This document shows positions 1-6,218 of a stretch of 9,370 bases of DNA, piece by piece. Source of the stretch: Rhodobacter sp. (GTDB lineage Bacteria; Pseudomonadota; Alphaproteobacteria; Rhodobacterales; Rhodobacteraceae); assembly GCA_027482795.1 (NCBI GenBank), contig JAIXVS010000087.1:1-9370 (forward strand), written 5' to 3'. The notes under the pieces were generated by a model that saw only the letters and a list, made by a program, of their open reading frames with translations, searched no databases and was not told where the DNA came from. Position numbers and translations under genes: made by a program. Every line of letters starts with the position of its first letter. Position 1 is the stretch's first letter.

Positions 1-400
1 CCGATTCCCAAAACATGGTGGCCCCAATAAAGCCCAAGAAAAATACATAGGAAAGTTGAACAAAAACATCAACTTGGCCCAAGGCAGTCATATAGGCGAA
101 AATCTGAACACCGATGACACTGCCAATCATACCGCCGATCAGCAGCACAGTGCCCATCACAAAATCCACCCCCTTGCGCCGAAGTTGCGCCAGCACACCC
201 GAGATGGACGATGCAACAACTTGGTTCGCGCCTGTGGCCACTGCCACGCCAGGGGGCACGCCGATAAACAGCAATAGCGGGGTAATCAGAAACCCACCGC
301 CCACGCCAAACATGCCAGAAAGAAACCCCACCAACCCACCAAGACCCAGCAGCAAGAACAAGTTCACAGAGACTTCGGCAATGGGCAGATAAATTTGCAT
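1..400 (-). CDS. Sulfite exporter TauE/SafE (TSUP) family membrane protein, partial (N-terminal 133 residues)
   Basis: I translated this reading frame by hand from an ATG at 398-400. It is open to the window edge, so the C-terminal half is missing. The protein starts MQIYLPIAEV and soon enters a hydrophobic segment with the glycine-rich motif GLVGFLSGMFGVGGGFLITP (about residues 21-40). A second conserved stretch, VAVATGANQVVASSISG (about 47-63), follows. Both are hallmarks of the TSUP family, inner-membrane carriers linked to export of sulfite, sulfonates or other small anions. Further hydrophobic segments around residues 76-92 and 102-128 fit the first repeat of a two-repeat, roughly eight-helix carrier. 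The substrate cannot be told from sequence. No convincing Shine-Dalgarno sequence precedes the start. The gene lies 67 bases after the phosphorylase gene on the same strand and could be read through from that operon or have its own promoter. Confidence 0.9.
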   Translation of the reverse strand, partial: MQIYLPIAEVSVNLFLLLGLGGLVGFLSGMFGVGGGFLITPLLLFIGVPPGVAVATGANQVVASSISGVLAQLRRKGVDFVMGTVLLIGGMIGSVIGVQIFAYMTALGQVDVFVQLSYVFFLGFIGATMFWES

Positions 401-435
401 AACCGCAGGCCTGTAAGGGGTATGTACTATGGTGT

Positions 436-452
436 GCGGCTTTTTGTGCCGC
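436..452 (-). other. Small hairpin in the spacer between the phosphorylase and TSUP genes
   Basis: A 5-bp perfect stem (GCGGC/GCCGC) encloses a 7-base A-rich loop on the minus strand. It begins 16 bases after the phosphorylase stop codon. There is no U tract after it on either strand, so it is not a classical intrinsic terminator. It may be a weak transcript-end or processing structure, or chance. This is the only structure I noticed in the 67-base spacer. Confidence 0.25.
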
Positions 453-467
453 GCGTCAATTCAATTT

Positions 468-1274
468 CTAGAATGTATGACTTCGCAGAAACTCACGCAG
501 GATTTTTTCCAGCTTGGCCGCGCCCATGGGGGCCATTGCCTTGGTATGATCATGGCTGATCTGTTCGTTCGACATGCCAGCCGCCATATTGGTGATGGTG
601 GAAATGGCCGCCACGCGCAGCCCCAAAAACCGCGCCAAGATCACTTCGGGCACGGTGGACATGCCCACCGCATCGCCGCCCAAAATCTTAATCGCACGAA
701 TTTCTGCGGGGGTTTCGAAGCTGGGGCCAGAATACCACGCATAAACTCCCTCTGGCAGGGCAATGCCCAAAGCATTGGCCGCGGCGCGCAAACTGGCGCG
801 AAGGCCTGCATCATGTGCCGTGGTCATCGGCACGAAGCGGCCATCGGTTTTCTCGCCAATTAGCGGATTCAGGCCAGAAAAGTTGATGTGATCTGACAGC
901 AGCATCAAATCGCCAGGCGCAATATCGGGGCGCAAACTGCCCGCCGCATTGGTGGCAATAAGGTCACGTGCGCCCAAGTCGCGCAGCACTTCCAGCGCAA
1001 AACGCATGGCAGATGGATTGCCGTTTTCATAGTAATGCTCGCGCGCGCCAAAAATCGCCACGCGCACGCCTTCCAGATTGCCAATCACAAGGTTGGGGTT
1101 ATGGCCCGAAACGCCCACATGGGGAAAGCCGTCTAATTCCGCATAGGGAATGGAAACCCCATCCACAGCGCCTGCCAGATGGCCAAGGCCTGACCCCAGA
1201 ATAAGGCCCAGTTTCACAGGCGCATCGCCCGCGCGTGCGCGGATTTTGGCGGCCAGATCAGCGCTCTTTGACAT
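468..1274 (-). CDS. punA: Purine-nucleoside phosphorylase, trimeric (PNP/PunA/XapA) type
   Basis: This cytoplasmic enzyme splits purine (deoxy)nucleosides with phosphate into base and (deoxy)ribose-1-phosphate. The 268-residue product has the full pattern of the low-molecular-weight trimeric family. LGSGLG (26-31) is the phosphate loop, with Ser28. REHYY (78-82) supplies the Arg, His and Tyr equivalent to R84/H86/Y88 of human PNP. TNAAG is at 108-112. SGPSFETPAE (182-191) holds Glu187, matching human Glu201. GMSTVPE (204-210) and ITN (227-229) follow, with Asn229 matching human Asn243, which usually goes with preference for 6-oxopurines (inosine, guanosine). AAGS replaces the usual AAGG, a minor change. 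A longer frame reaches 1316, but the start at 1274 is chosen because a perfect AGGAGG lies 8 bases upstream and the extra residues are not family-like. It overlaps the permease gene before it by 17 bases and is the last gene of the nucleoside import operon. A xanthosine phosphorylase role is possible. Confidence 0.93.
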   Translation of the reverse strand: MSKSADLAAKIRARAGDAPVKLGLILGSGLGHLAGAVDGVSIPYAELDGFPHVGVSGHNPNLVIGNLEGVRVAIFGAREHYYENGNPSAMRFALEVLRDLGARDLIATNAAGSLRPDIAPGDLMLLSDHINFSGLNPLIGEKTDGRFVPMTTAHDAGLRASLRAAANALGIALPEGVYAWYSGPSFETPAEIRAIKILGGDAVGMSTVPEVILARFLGLRVAAISTITNMAAGMSNEQISHDHTKAMAPMGAAKLEKILREFLRSHTF

Positions 1275-2229
1275 AAGGTTCGCCTCCTGCGCGGGGCGGA
1301 ATCGCTTTGCCGACAAAACCAGCCAGAACGATGACGGTCAAAATATAAGGCAGCGCATCCAAGAACGGGACGGGAATGGCCACGCGCGTCATGCTTTCCA
1401 CCACATCGGGCCGCAGGGCAAGGGCCTGCAAAAACCCAAACAGCAGCGTGGCCCACAGGGCCTGCCATGGCCGCCATTTGGCGAAAATAAGCGCGGCCAG
1501 CGCGATATACCCGCGCCCTGCCGTCATTTCGCGGCCAAAGCCCGCTTGCAGGCCAGTGGACATATAGGCCCCCGCCAAACCGCACAGAACGCCCGCGATG
1601 ATGACGGCGCTAAAGCGCAGCCGCACCACCGACACGCCAGCCGTATCAACAGATGCAGGGTTTTCCCCCACTGCGCGCAGCCGCAGGCCAAAGCGTGTGC
1701 GATACAAAACCCACCACGATATCGGCACCAAGGCCAGCGCGACATAGACCAAAATCGTATGGCCCGAGATCACCTCGGCATAAAACGGCCCCAGAATGGG
1801 TACAGCGCCCAGCGTTTCGGCAAAGGGCAAATCGATATTGGCAAAGCGCGCCGCGCCTTCTAGTGGCGGGGTGCGCCCGCCTTGGCCGAACATGCTTTCA
1901 GCAATCAGAACAGTGATGCCAGAGGCGACGAAGTTCAGCGCCACGCCTGCAATAAGTTGATTGCCGCGAAAGGTGATCGAGGCGATGCCATGCACTGCGG
2001 CGAACAAAAGCGAGCCGAAAATAGCAGCGATCAGACCCAACCAGACCGAACCTGTCACGGCGGCCACAGCGCCCGCGCTCATCGCGGCCATCAGCATTTT
2101 GCCTTCTAGGCCAATGTCAAAAATGCCTGCGCGTTCGGAAAATAGGCCCGCAAGGCAGGCCAGCAGCAAGGGCGTTGCAAAACGCAGGGCGGTGTCGCTG
2201 ATTTGCAGGAAAGTTGCGAAATCCATCAT
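1258..2229 (-). CDS. ABC transporter permease, BPD_transp_2 family (nucleoside uptake, second permease)
   Basis: A 323-residue, very hydrophobic inner-membrane protein with several predicted transmembrane segments. It carries the conserved ERAGIFDIGLEGKML motif (32-46) and RGNQLIAGVALN (88-99). RTRFGLRLRAVGENP (177-191) is the cytoplasmic loop likely to contact the ATPase. These features match the second permease of BMP-type nucleoside importers, comparable to B. subtilis NupQ or the YufQ group. It would form the channel together with the permease encoded just before it. The ATG at 2229 overlaps the stop codon of that gene in an ATGA junction, so translation is probably coupled. A second ATG follows directly at 2226 and cannot be excluded as the start. 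The 3' end overlaps the start of the phosphorylase gene. The purine nucleoside substrate is inferred from the neighbouring genes. Confidence 0.92.
   Translation of the reverse strand: MMDFATFLQISDTALRFATPLLLACLAGLFSERAGIFDIGLEGKMLMAAMSAGAVAAVTGSVWLGLIAAIFGSLLFAAVHGIASITFRGNQLIAGVALNFVASGITVLIAESMFGQGGRTPPLEGAARFANIDLPFAETLGAVPILGPFYAEVISGHTILVYVALALVPISWWVLYRTRFGLRLRAVGENPASVDTAGVSVVRLRFSAVIIAGVLCGLAGAYMSTGLQAGFGREMTAGRGYIALAALIFAKWRPWQALWATLLFGFLQALALRPDVVESMTRVAIPVPFLDALPYILTVIVLAGFVGKAIPPRAGGEPYVKER
1283..1288 (-). promoter_or_regulatory. Ribosome binding site that fixes the punA start
   Basis: The minus strand reads AGGAGG, 8 bases before the ATG at 1274. It lies inside the last codons of the upstream permease gene, so the two genes overlap by 17 bases while punA keeps its own strong ribosome binding site. 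This argues for the 1274 start over the upstream in-frame ATG at 1316. Confidence 0.75.
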
Positions 2230-3365
2230 GTCGCCCCTTTTTTGGCAAAGAACATCCCCAGAAGCATCCGCACCATCTGATCCAGCGCGCCTGTGAACAA
2301 AATCACAAGGCCCTGCACCACGGTGCGCAGTTCAATGGGAATGTCGGTTTCCAGCCCCAATGCCGCGCCGCCTTGGAACAAAAAGCCAAACAAAACCGCC
2401 GCCAAGAAAATGCCAAGCGGGTGGTTGCGCCCCATCAGCGCCACGGCAATACCGATAAACCCAGCGCCAGAGGCGGAATTTTGCACCAGCCGTTCCGCCT
2501 GCCCCATCACATTGTTGATCGCCATCAGCCCCGCCAGCGCGCCCGAGATCAGCATCGCAATCATAATGATGCGCAGCGGCGAAATACCCGCATAAACCGC
2601 CGCCTTTTCAGATTTGCCAAAGGCGCGGATCGCATAGCCAAGCCTTGTGTGCCACAGCATCACCCAAACCAAAACACAGGCCAAAATGGCAATGAAAAAG
2701 GTCACATTGGCGGGCACCTGTTGATACATTGGCAGGCCTTCGGCGTTCAGCCGTGGCAGGCCATCCGCGCCGAAACGCTGGAAAAGCCCCTGCAAAATGG
2801 GAATTTCTTGAAACTGCGGCAGATGCGCGCCGCTTGGGAAGTTGGCCGATGCAGGGTCCATCTGCCCATCGGGGCGCAGCACGTTGACCAGCAGGTAAAT
2901 CAGCAGGGCCGCTGCGATATAGTTAAACATGATTGTCGTAATCACGATATGGCTGCCGCGTTTGGCCTGCAAATAGGCAGGAATGGCGGCCCATGCCGCG
3001 CCAAACAGCGCCGCGCCAAACATGGCGGCAACCAGCGCAATCGTCCAATGCGGCCATGGCAGGGCAAGGCAGACCAGCGCCACACCAAGCCCCCCCAGTT
3101 GCGCCTGCCCTTCGCCGCCAATATTGAACAGCCCCGCATGAAAGGCGACGGTCACCGCAAGCCCCGTGAAAATGAACGAGGTCGCGTAATACAGCGTATA
3201 GCCCCAAGCATAGCTGGACCCCAGCGCGCCGTTGACCATCACCGTCAGCGCCTGCATCGGGCTTTGGCCAATGGCCAGCAAAACGCCCGCCGAAACCAGC
3301 GCCGCCAGCGTTAGGCTGATCAGCGGCACAAGGCCCACATCCGCCCAAGTGGGAAGTTTGGTCAT
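2226..3365 (-). CDS. ABC transporter permease, BPD_transp_2 family (nucleoside uptake, first permease)
   Basis: A 379-residue inner-membrane protein with a likely first membrane helix at about residues 11-32 and several more after it. Family motifs are AGLFNIGGEGQ (77-87), RGSHIVITTIMFNYIA (136-151), LGYAIRAFGKSEKAAVYAGI (242-261) and AGFIGIAVALMGRNHP (301-316). Residues about 163-219 form a hydrophilic loop that is probably periplasmic and could contact the binding protein. It matches the larger permease of BMP-type nucleoside importers, such as the YufP/NupP group, and should pair with the second permease. Both ends are ATGA overlaps (start with the ATPase stop at 3362-3365, stop with the next permease start at 2226-2229), so the three genes are likely translated in a coupled way. 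The exact substrate is not shown by this protein alone. Confidence 0.92.
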   Translation of the reverse strand: MTKLPTWADVGLVPLISLTLAALVSAGVLLAIGQSPMQALTVMVNGALGSSYAWGYTLYYATSFIFTGLAVTVAFHAGLFNIGGEGQAQLGGLGVALVCLALPWPHWTIALVAAMFGAALFGAAWAAIPAYLQAKRGSHIVITTIMFNYIAAALLIYLLVNVLRPDGQMDPASANFPSGAHLPQFQEIPILQGLFQRFGADGLPRLNAEGLPMYQQVPANVTFFIAILACVLVWVMLWHTRLGYAIRAFGKSEKAAVYAGISPLRIIMIAMLISGALAGLMAINNVMGQAERLVQNSASGAGFIGIAVALMGRNHPLGIFLAAVLFGFLFQGGAALGLETDIPIELRTVVQGLVILFTGALDQMVRMLLGMFFAKKGAT

Positions 3366-4933
3366 TTTGCCCCCATCCCCGCCATCATCATGCCCAGTTC
3401 CCGCTCATTCGTTTGGGCGGGTAGGCGTTCGCCCATGATCTGCCCGTCAAACATCACCAAAACGCGGTCGGACAGGGACATAATCTCGTCTAGCTCGACC
3501 GATACCAGCAAAACCGCCTTGCCCGAATCGCGCAAGGCGATAATTTGTTTATGAATAAACTCAATCGCGCCAATATCCACGCCGCGCGTGGGCTGGCCGA
3601 TCAGCAGCAGATCGGGGTTGCGGTCCATCTCGCGCGCGACGACGATTTTTTGCTGATTGCCGCCAGAAAAACTTTTCGCGGGCAGGGCGGGAATGGGGGG
3701 GCGCACGTCATAGGTGGCCATTTTAGCGGCGGTGTCAGCGCGCAGGGCATCGTTGTCCATCAACCATGCGTTTTTCTGATAGCGCGGATCATCGTGATAG
3801 CCAAAGCCGACGTTTTCCCACGCGGTGAAATCCATAATCAGGCCCAGCGATTGGCGGTCTTCGGGCACATGGGCAATGCCAGCGTCGCGTCGCGCTTTAC
3901 CATTCGCGCGTGGCCCCGTCAGCGGCAATTCGGCCCCGTTCAAAACAACAACCCCGCTGGCGGCCGCAATGCCGCCCAAGGCTTCCAACAGTTCGGATTG
4001 CCCGTTGCCCGCCACGCCAGCAATGCCCAAAATCTCGCCCGCGCGGATGTCGAACGACACGCCTTTCAGGCGCGTCACACCATGTTCGTCGTTCACAGCC
4101 AAATCTTTGACAGACAAGATAATGTCGCCAACCTTGGCAGGGTTCTTGACCACTTCCAGCAGCACTTTACGGCCCACCATTAATTCGGCCAAGGATTCGG
4201 GCGATGTTTCGGCAGTTTTCACCGTGGCCACCATCGTGCCGCGCCGCATCACCGAAACATTGTCCGTGGTTTCCATAATTTCGCGCAGTTTATGGGTGAT
4301 CAGAACAATCGTTTTGCCCTGATCGCGCAGGCCGCGCAGAATGCGAAACAGATGGTCGGCCTCATCCGGGGTCAGCACGCCCGTGGGTTCGTCCAAAATC
4401 AAAATCTCGGCTTGGCGGTACAGCGCCTTTAGAATTTCGACGCGCTGCTGATGGCCCACCGACAGATCTTCGATCAAAGCGTCAGGGTCGACATCCAGTT
4501 CATATTCGCGCGACAGATCGCCCAGAATTTTGCGCGCCTTGGCCAAGCTGGAGTTTAGCATCGGGCCATCTTCGGCCCCCAAAATCACATTTTCCAGAAC
4601 GGTAAAATTTTGCACCAATTTGAAGTGTTGAAACACCATACCAATGCCCGCACGAATCGCGCTTTGGCTGTCGGGGATGGTTACGGGCGCGCCGTTCACC
4701 AAAATCTGGCCCGAATCGGCGCGGTAAAACCCATACAGAATCGACATCAACGTCGATTTGCCAGCGCCATTTTCGCCGATGATCCCGTGGATGGTGCCGC
4801 GCGGAATGGCGATGTTGATATCTTTGTTGGCCTGAACAGACCCAAAGGCCTTTGATATGCCTTTTAATTCAATAGCATAGGGTGAAGCGGGGGCGGCAGT
4901 TGCCTGCCGCCCCCCCAAATCTGCGCTTGGCAT
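3362..4933 (-). CDS. ABC transporter ATP-binding protein with two nucleotide-binding domains (nucleoside import)
   Basis: This 523-residue protein powers the importer from the cytoplasmic face. Domain one is complete: Walker A GENGAGKST (53-61), Q-loop Gln102, signature LSVGHQQR (157-164), Walker B ILILDEPT (177-184) and switch His214. Domain two is degenerate: the P-loop reads GVAGNGQSE (306-314) with no lysine, the signature FSGGNQQK (422-429) is kept, and the Walker B region is LLLIGQPTRG (442-451) without the usual Asp-Glu pair. Such asymmetry is usual in the ribose/BMP-type class (RbsA, NupO, NupA), so only one ATP site is probably fully active. The start codon overlaps the binding-protein stop in a TAATG junction, with no clear Shine-Dalgarno sequence, suggesting reinitiation. 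Residues 1-18 are not family-like, and codons 7-15 encode a strong RNA hairpin. No other start codon lies in frame before the conserved domain at about residue 19. Confidence 0.94.
   Translation of the reverse strand: MPSADLGGRQATAAPASPYAIELKGISKAFGSVQANKDINIAIPRGTIHGIIGENGAGKSTLMSILYGFYRADSGQILVNGAPVTIPDSQSAIRAGIGMVFQHFKLVQNFTVLENVILGAEDGPMLNSSLAKARKILGDLSREYELDVDPDALIEDLSVGHQQRVEILKALYRQAEILILDEPTGVLTPDEADHLFRILRGLRDQGKTIVLITHKLREIMETTDNVSVMRRGTMVATVKTAETSPESLAELMVGRKVLLEVVKNPAKVGDIILSVKDLAVNDEHGVTRLKGVSFDIRAGEILGIAGVAGNGQSELLEALGGIAAASGVVVLNGAELPLTGPRANGKARRDAGIAHVPEDRQSLGLIMDFTAWENVGFGYHDDPRYQKNAWLMDNDALRADTAAKMATYDVRPPIPALPAKSFSGGNQQKIVVAREMDRNPDLLLIGQPTRGVDIGAIEFIHKQIIALRDSGKAVLLVSVELDEIMSLSDRVLVMFDGQIMGERLPAQTNERELGMMMAGMGAK
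4889..4914 (-). other. GNRA-capped RNA hairpin at the binding protein/ATPase junction
   Basis: On the minus-strand transcript an 11-base arm (GGGGGCGGCAG) pairs perfectly with CTGCCGCCCCC across the 4-base loop GCAA, a GNRA tetraloop. It starts 18 bases after the binding-protein stop codon and lies within codons 7-15 of the ATPase gene. There is no U tract after it, so it is unlikely to be an intrinsic terminator. The position fits a structure that protects the 3' end of the binding-protein message or slows entry into the ATPase gene, as known for other binding-protein transport operons such as malE-malF. That role is inferred. Confidence 0.7.
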
Positions 4934-6045
4934 TAGAACGTGGCCGCAGGGCAGGTGTTGTCGGACATGTAGTCATGCACCTTCAGCGTGCCTGCCTTGA
5001 TGTCAGCGGCTGCTTTATCAACAGCGGCTTGCATTTCTGGGGTCACCAAGGCTGCGTTGTTTTCGTCCATCGCATAGCCAACGCCGTCAGCGGCCAAGTC
5101 CATCACAGTTACGCCAGACGCCATTTCGGTGCCTTCTTTGAACGCGTTATACACAGCCACATCCACACGCTTTAGCATCGAGGTTAGAACCTTGCCTGGG
5201 TGCATGTAGTTCTGGTTGCTGTCCACGCCGATCGACAAGATACCTTCGTCGGCAGCAGCTTGCAGAACGCCCACGCCCGTGCCGCCAGCGGCTGCATAGA
5301 TGACGTCTGCGCCTTGGGCTTTTTGCGCCTTGGCCAGTTCCGCGCCTTTTACAGGGTCGTTCCAAGCGGCAGGGGTGGTGCCCGTCATGTTCAGAACCAC
5401 TTTCGCATCAGGCTTTACCGCCAAAACGCCTTGGGCATAGCCGCAACCAAAACGGCGGATCAGCGGAATGTCCATGCCGCCGATGAAGCCAACGGTGTTG
5501 GTTTTCGATGCCAGACCAGCCATCATGCCTACCAAATAGCTGCCCTGATCTTCGGTGAAGACCACCGATTTGACGTTGGGCTGATCAACAACCATGTCGA
5601 TGATCGCAAATTTGGTGTCGGGGAAGTCGGCTGCAACTTTGTTCAGCACGTCGCCAAAGGCGAAGCCCGTCATCACAACTGGGTTAGCGCCAGCTTCGGC
5701 CAAGCTACGCAGGGCTTGCTCGCGCTGAGCTTCGTCTTGCATTTCCAGTTCTTTGAACTTGCCGCCTGTTTCGGTGGCCCATTTCTGTGCGCCGTTAAAG
5801 GCCGCTTCGTTGAACGATTTGTCAAATTTGCCGCCAAGGTCAAAAATGATCGCAGGTTCAGCAGCAACGGCAGGTTCAACAGCAGCAGCAGGCGCTGCGG
5901 GGGCGGCTGGCGCCTCGGCTGCGGCGGGCGCTGCGGGTGCTTCGGCGGCAGCTTCTGGCGCGGGGGCGGTGGTGCCCAAATAGTTATAGCCAACGATACC
6001 AAGGGCCGCCACTGCCACAACGGCAGCAAGAATTTTCGGATTCAT
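4933..6045 (-). CDS. BMP family ABC transporter substrate-binding protein (purine nucleoside type, probably membrane-tethered)
   Basis: A 370-residue periplasmic binding protein of the BMP/PnrA (TmpC) family. The N-terminus MNPKILAAVVAVAALGIVGY is a hydrophobic signal or anchor segment. Residues 25-64 form a Pro/Ala/Glu linker containing an exact tandem copy of AAAEAPAAP (32-40, 41-49). The binding domain starts at about residue 65: IIFDLGGKFDKSFNEAAFNG holds the family DKSFN motif (75-79), AAAGGTGVGVLQAA follows at 251-264, and IGVDSNQ (272-278) carries the Asp equivalent to the ligand-contacting Asp of PnrA. Two cysteines (201, 365) could form a disulfide. No lipobox is present and no convincing signal peptidase site ends the hydrophobic segment, so it may stay anchored. 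The ATG at 6045 follows a GGAGGA 5 bases upstream. It is the first gene of the importer-phosphorylase operon. The purine nucleoside ligand is inferred from family and context. Confidence 0.93.
   Translation of the reverse strand: MNPKILAAVVAVAALGIVGYNYLGTTAPAPEAAAEAPAAPAAAEAPAAPAAPAAAVEPAVAAEPAIIFDLGGKFDKSFNEAAFNGAQKWATETGGKFKELEMQDEAQREQALRSLAEAGANPVVMTGFAFGDVLNKVAADFPDTKFAIIDMVVDQPNVKSVVFTEDQGSYLVGMMAGLASKTNTVGFIGGMDIPLIRRFGCGYAQGVLAVKPDAKVVLNMTGTTPAAWNDPVKGAELAKAQKAQGADVIYAAAGGTGVGVLQAAADEGILSIGVDSNQNYMHPGKVLTSMLKRVDVAVYNAFKEGTEMASGVTVMDLAADGVGYAMDENNAALVTPEMQAAVDKAAADIKAGTLKVHDYMSDNTCPAATF
5899..5952 (-). repeat. Tandem 27-bp repeat encoding AAAEAPAAP twice in the binding-protein linker
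   Basis: Two adjacent 27-base units (5926-5952, then 5899-5925 in coding order) encode the same nine residues. The two DNA copies differ at several synonymous positions, so this is not a fresh duplication: the protein sequence has been kept while the DNA diverged. The repeat lies in the flexible linker between the hydrophobic N-terminus and the binding domain. Confidence 0.75.
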
Positions 6046-6050
6046 GGAAT

Positions 6051-6056
6051 TCCTCC
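6051..6056 (-). promoter_or_regulatory. Ribosome binding site of the BMP binding-protein gene
   Basis: The minus strand reads GGAGGA, 5 bases before the ATG at 6045. It is one of the stronger ribosome binding sites in the window and contrasts with the ATPase gene, which has none that is clear. This fits high output of binding protein relative to transporter. Confidence 0.65.
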
Positions 6057-6077
6057 AGTTTGGTTTTTCTAATTTTC

Positions 6078-6114
6078 GCGCACGGGCCGAAAGGCCCGCG
6101 CTGTCACCGTGCGC
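6078..6114 (-). promoter_or_regulatory. Nested inverted repeat in the leader of the nucleoside operon
   Basis: An 8-bp perfect outer stem pairs GCGCACGG (6078-6085) with CCGTGCGC (6107-6114). A competing 6-bp inner hairpin pairs CGGGCC (6083-6088) with GGCCCG (6093-6098) across a 4-base loop. The two share bases 6083-6085, so they could be alternative folds. The structure lies about 30 bases upstream of the binding-protein start and next to a possible -10 element. No U tract follows on the minus strand, so it is not a clear terminator for rimI. It could be an operator or a 5' leader structure. I do not recognise a known riboswitch in it. Confidence 0.45.
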
Positions 6115-6145
6115 AATTTAGGGGGCAGTAATAAGGAATCGTCAA
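6115..6145 (-). promoter_or_regulatory. Candidate promoter of the nucleoside import operon
   Basis: On the minus strand a good -35 element TTGACG (6140-6145) is followed, after 19 bases, by TAAATT (6115-6120), which matches the -10 consensus at four of six positions. The spacing is long, so the call is tentative. If correct, transcription would start inside or at the edge of the inverted repeat at 6078-6114. The rest of the 173-base gap (6046-6218) has two related direct repeats (6152-6159, 6173-6182) and no open frame that I can support. Confidence 0.3.
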
Positions 6146-6218
6146 CCAGAATCTTGCAATTTTCTGCGCCATTCTTGTGCAAATGGTCAAAAATCTGGCC
6201 AGTCACAGCATAGTGCTG

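Noticed and set aside
436..452. Intrinsic terminator between the phosphorylase and TSUP genes
   Set aside because: The stem is only 5 bp and no U run follows on the minus strand, so the evidence is too weak to call a terminator. It is listed only as a small hairpin.
429..863. Plus-strand open frame of 144 codons opposite the phosphorylase gene
   Set aside because: It lies wholly antisense to a strongly supported gene, its product is rich in His, Gly and Arg without a recognisable domain, and there is no ribosome binding site. It is a shadow of codon bias in the real gene.
2214..3314. Long plus-strand open frame (366 codons) opposite the first permease
   Set aside because: The product is rich in Gln, Arg, His and Asn, as expected when hydrophobic membrane-protein codons are read antisense. 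The minus-strand permease has clear family motifs, so this frame is spurious despite its length.
4889..4914. Intrinsic terminator inside the operon
   Set aside because: No U tract follows the stem and the ATPase frame continues intact through it, so termination is not the likely role. A stabilising or attenuating structure fits better.
3362..4933. Loss of Walker A lysine and Walker B acidic residues in the second ATPase domain as possible gene decay
   Set aside because: Degeneration of the second site is typical of this ribose/BMP-type double-domain ATPase class, and the signature motif FSGGNQQK is intact. It is a family feature and not a pseudogene.
5200..6072. Plus-strand open frame (290 codons) opposite the binding-protein gene
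   Set aside because: Its glycine/cysteine-rich tail is simply the antisense of the Ala/Pro linker, and no domain is recognisable. The minus-strand BMP gene explains the region.
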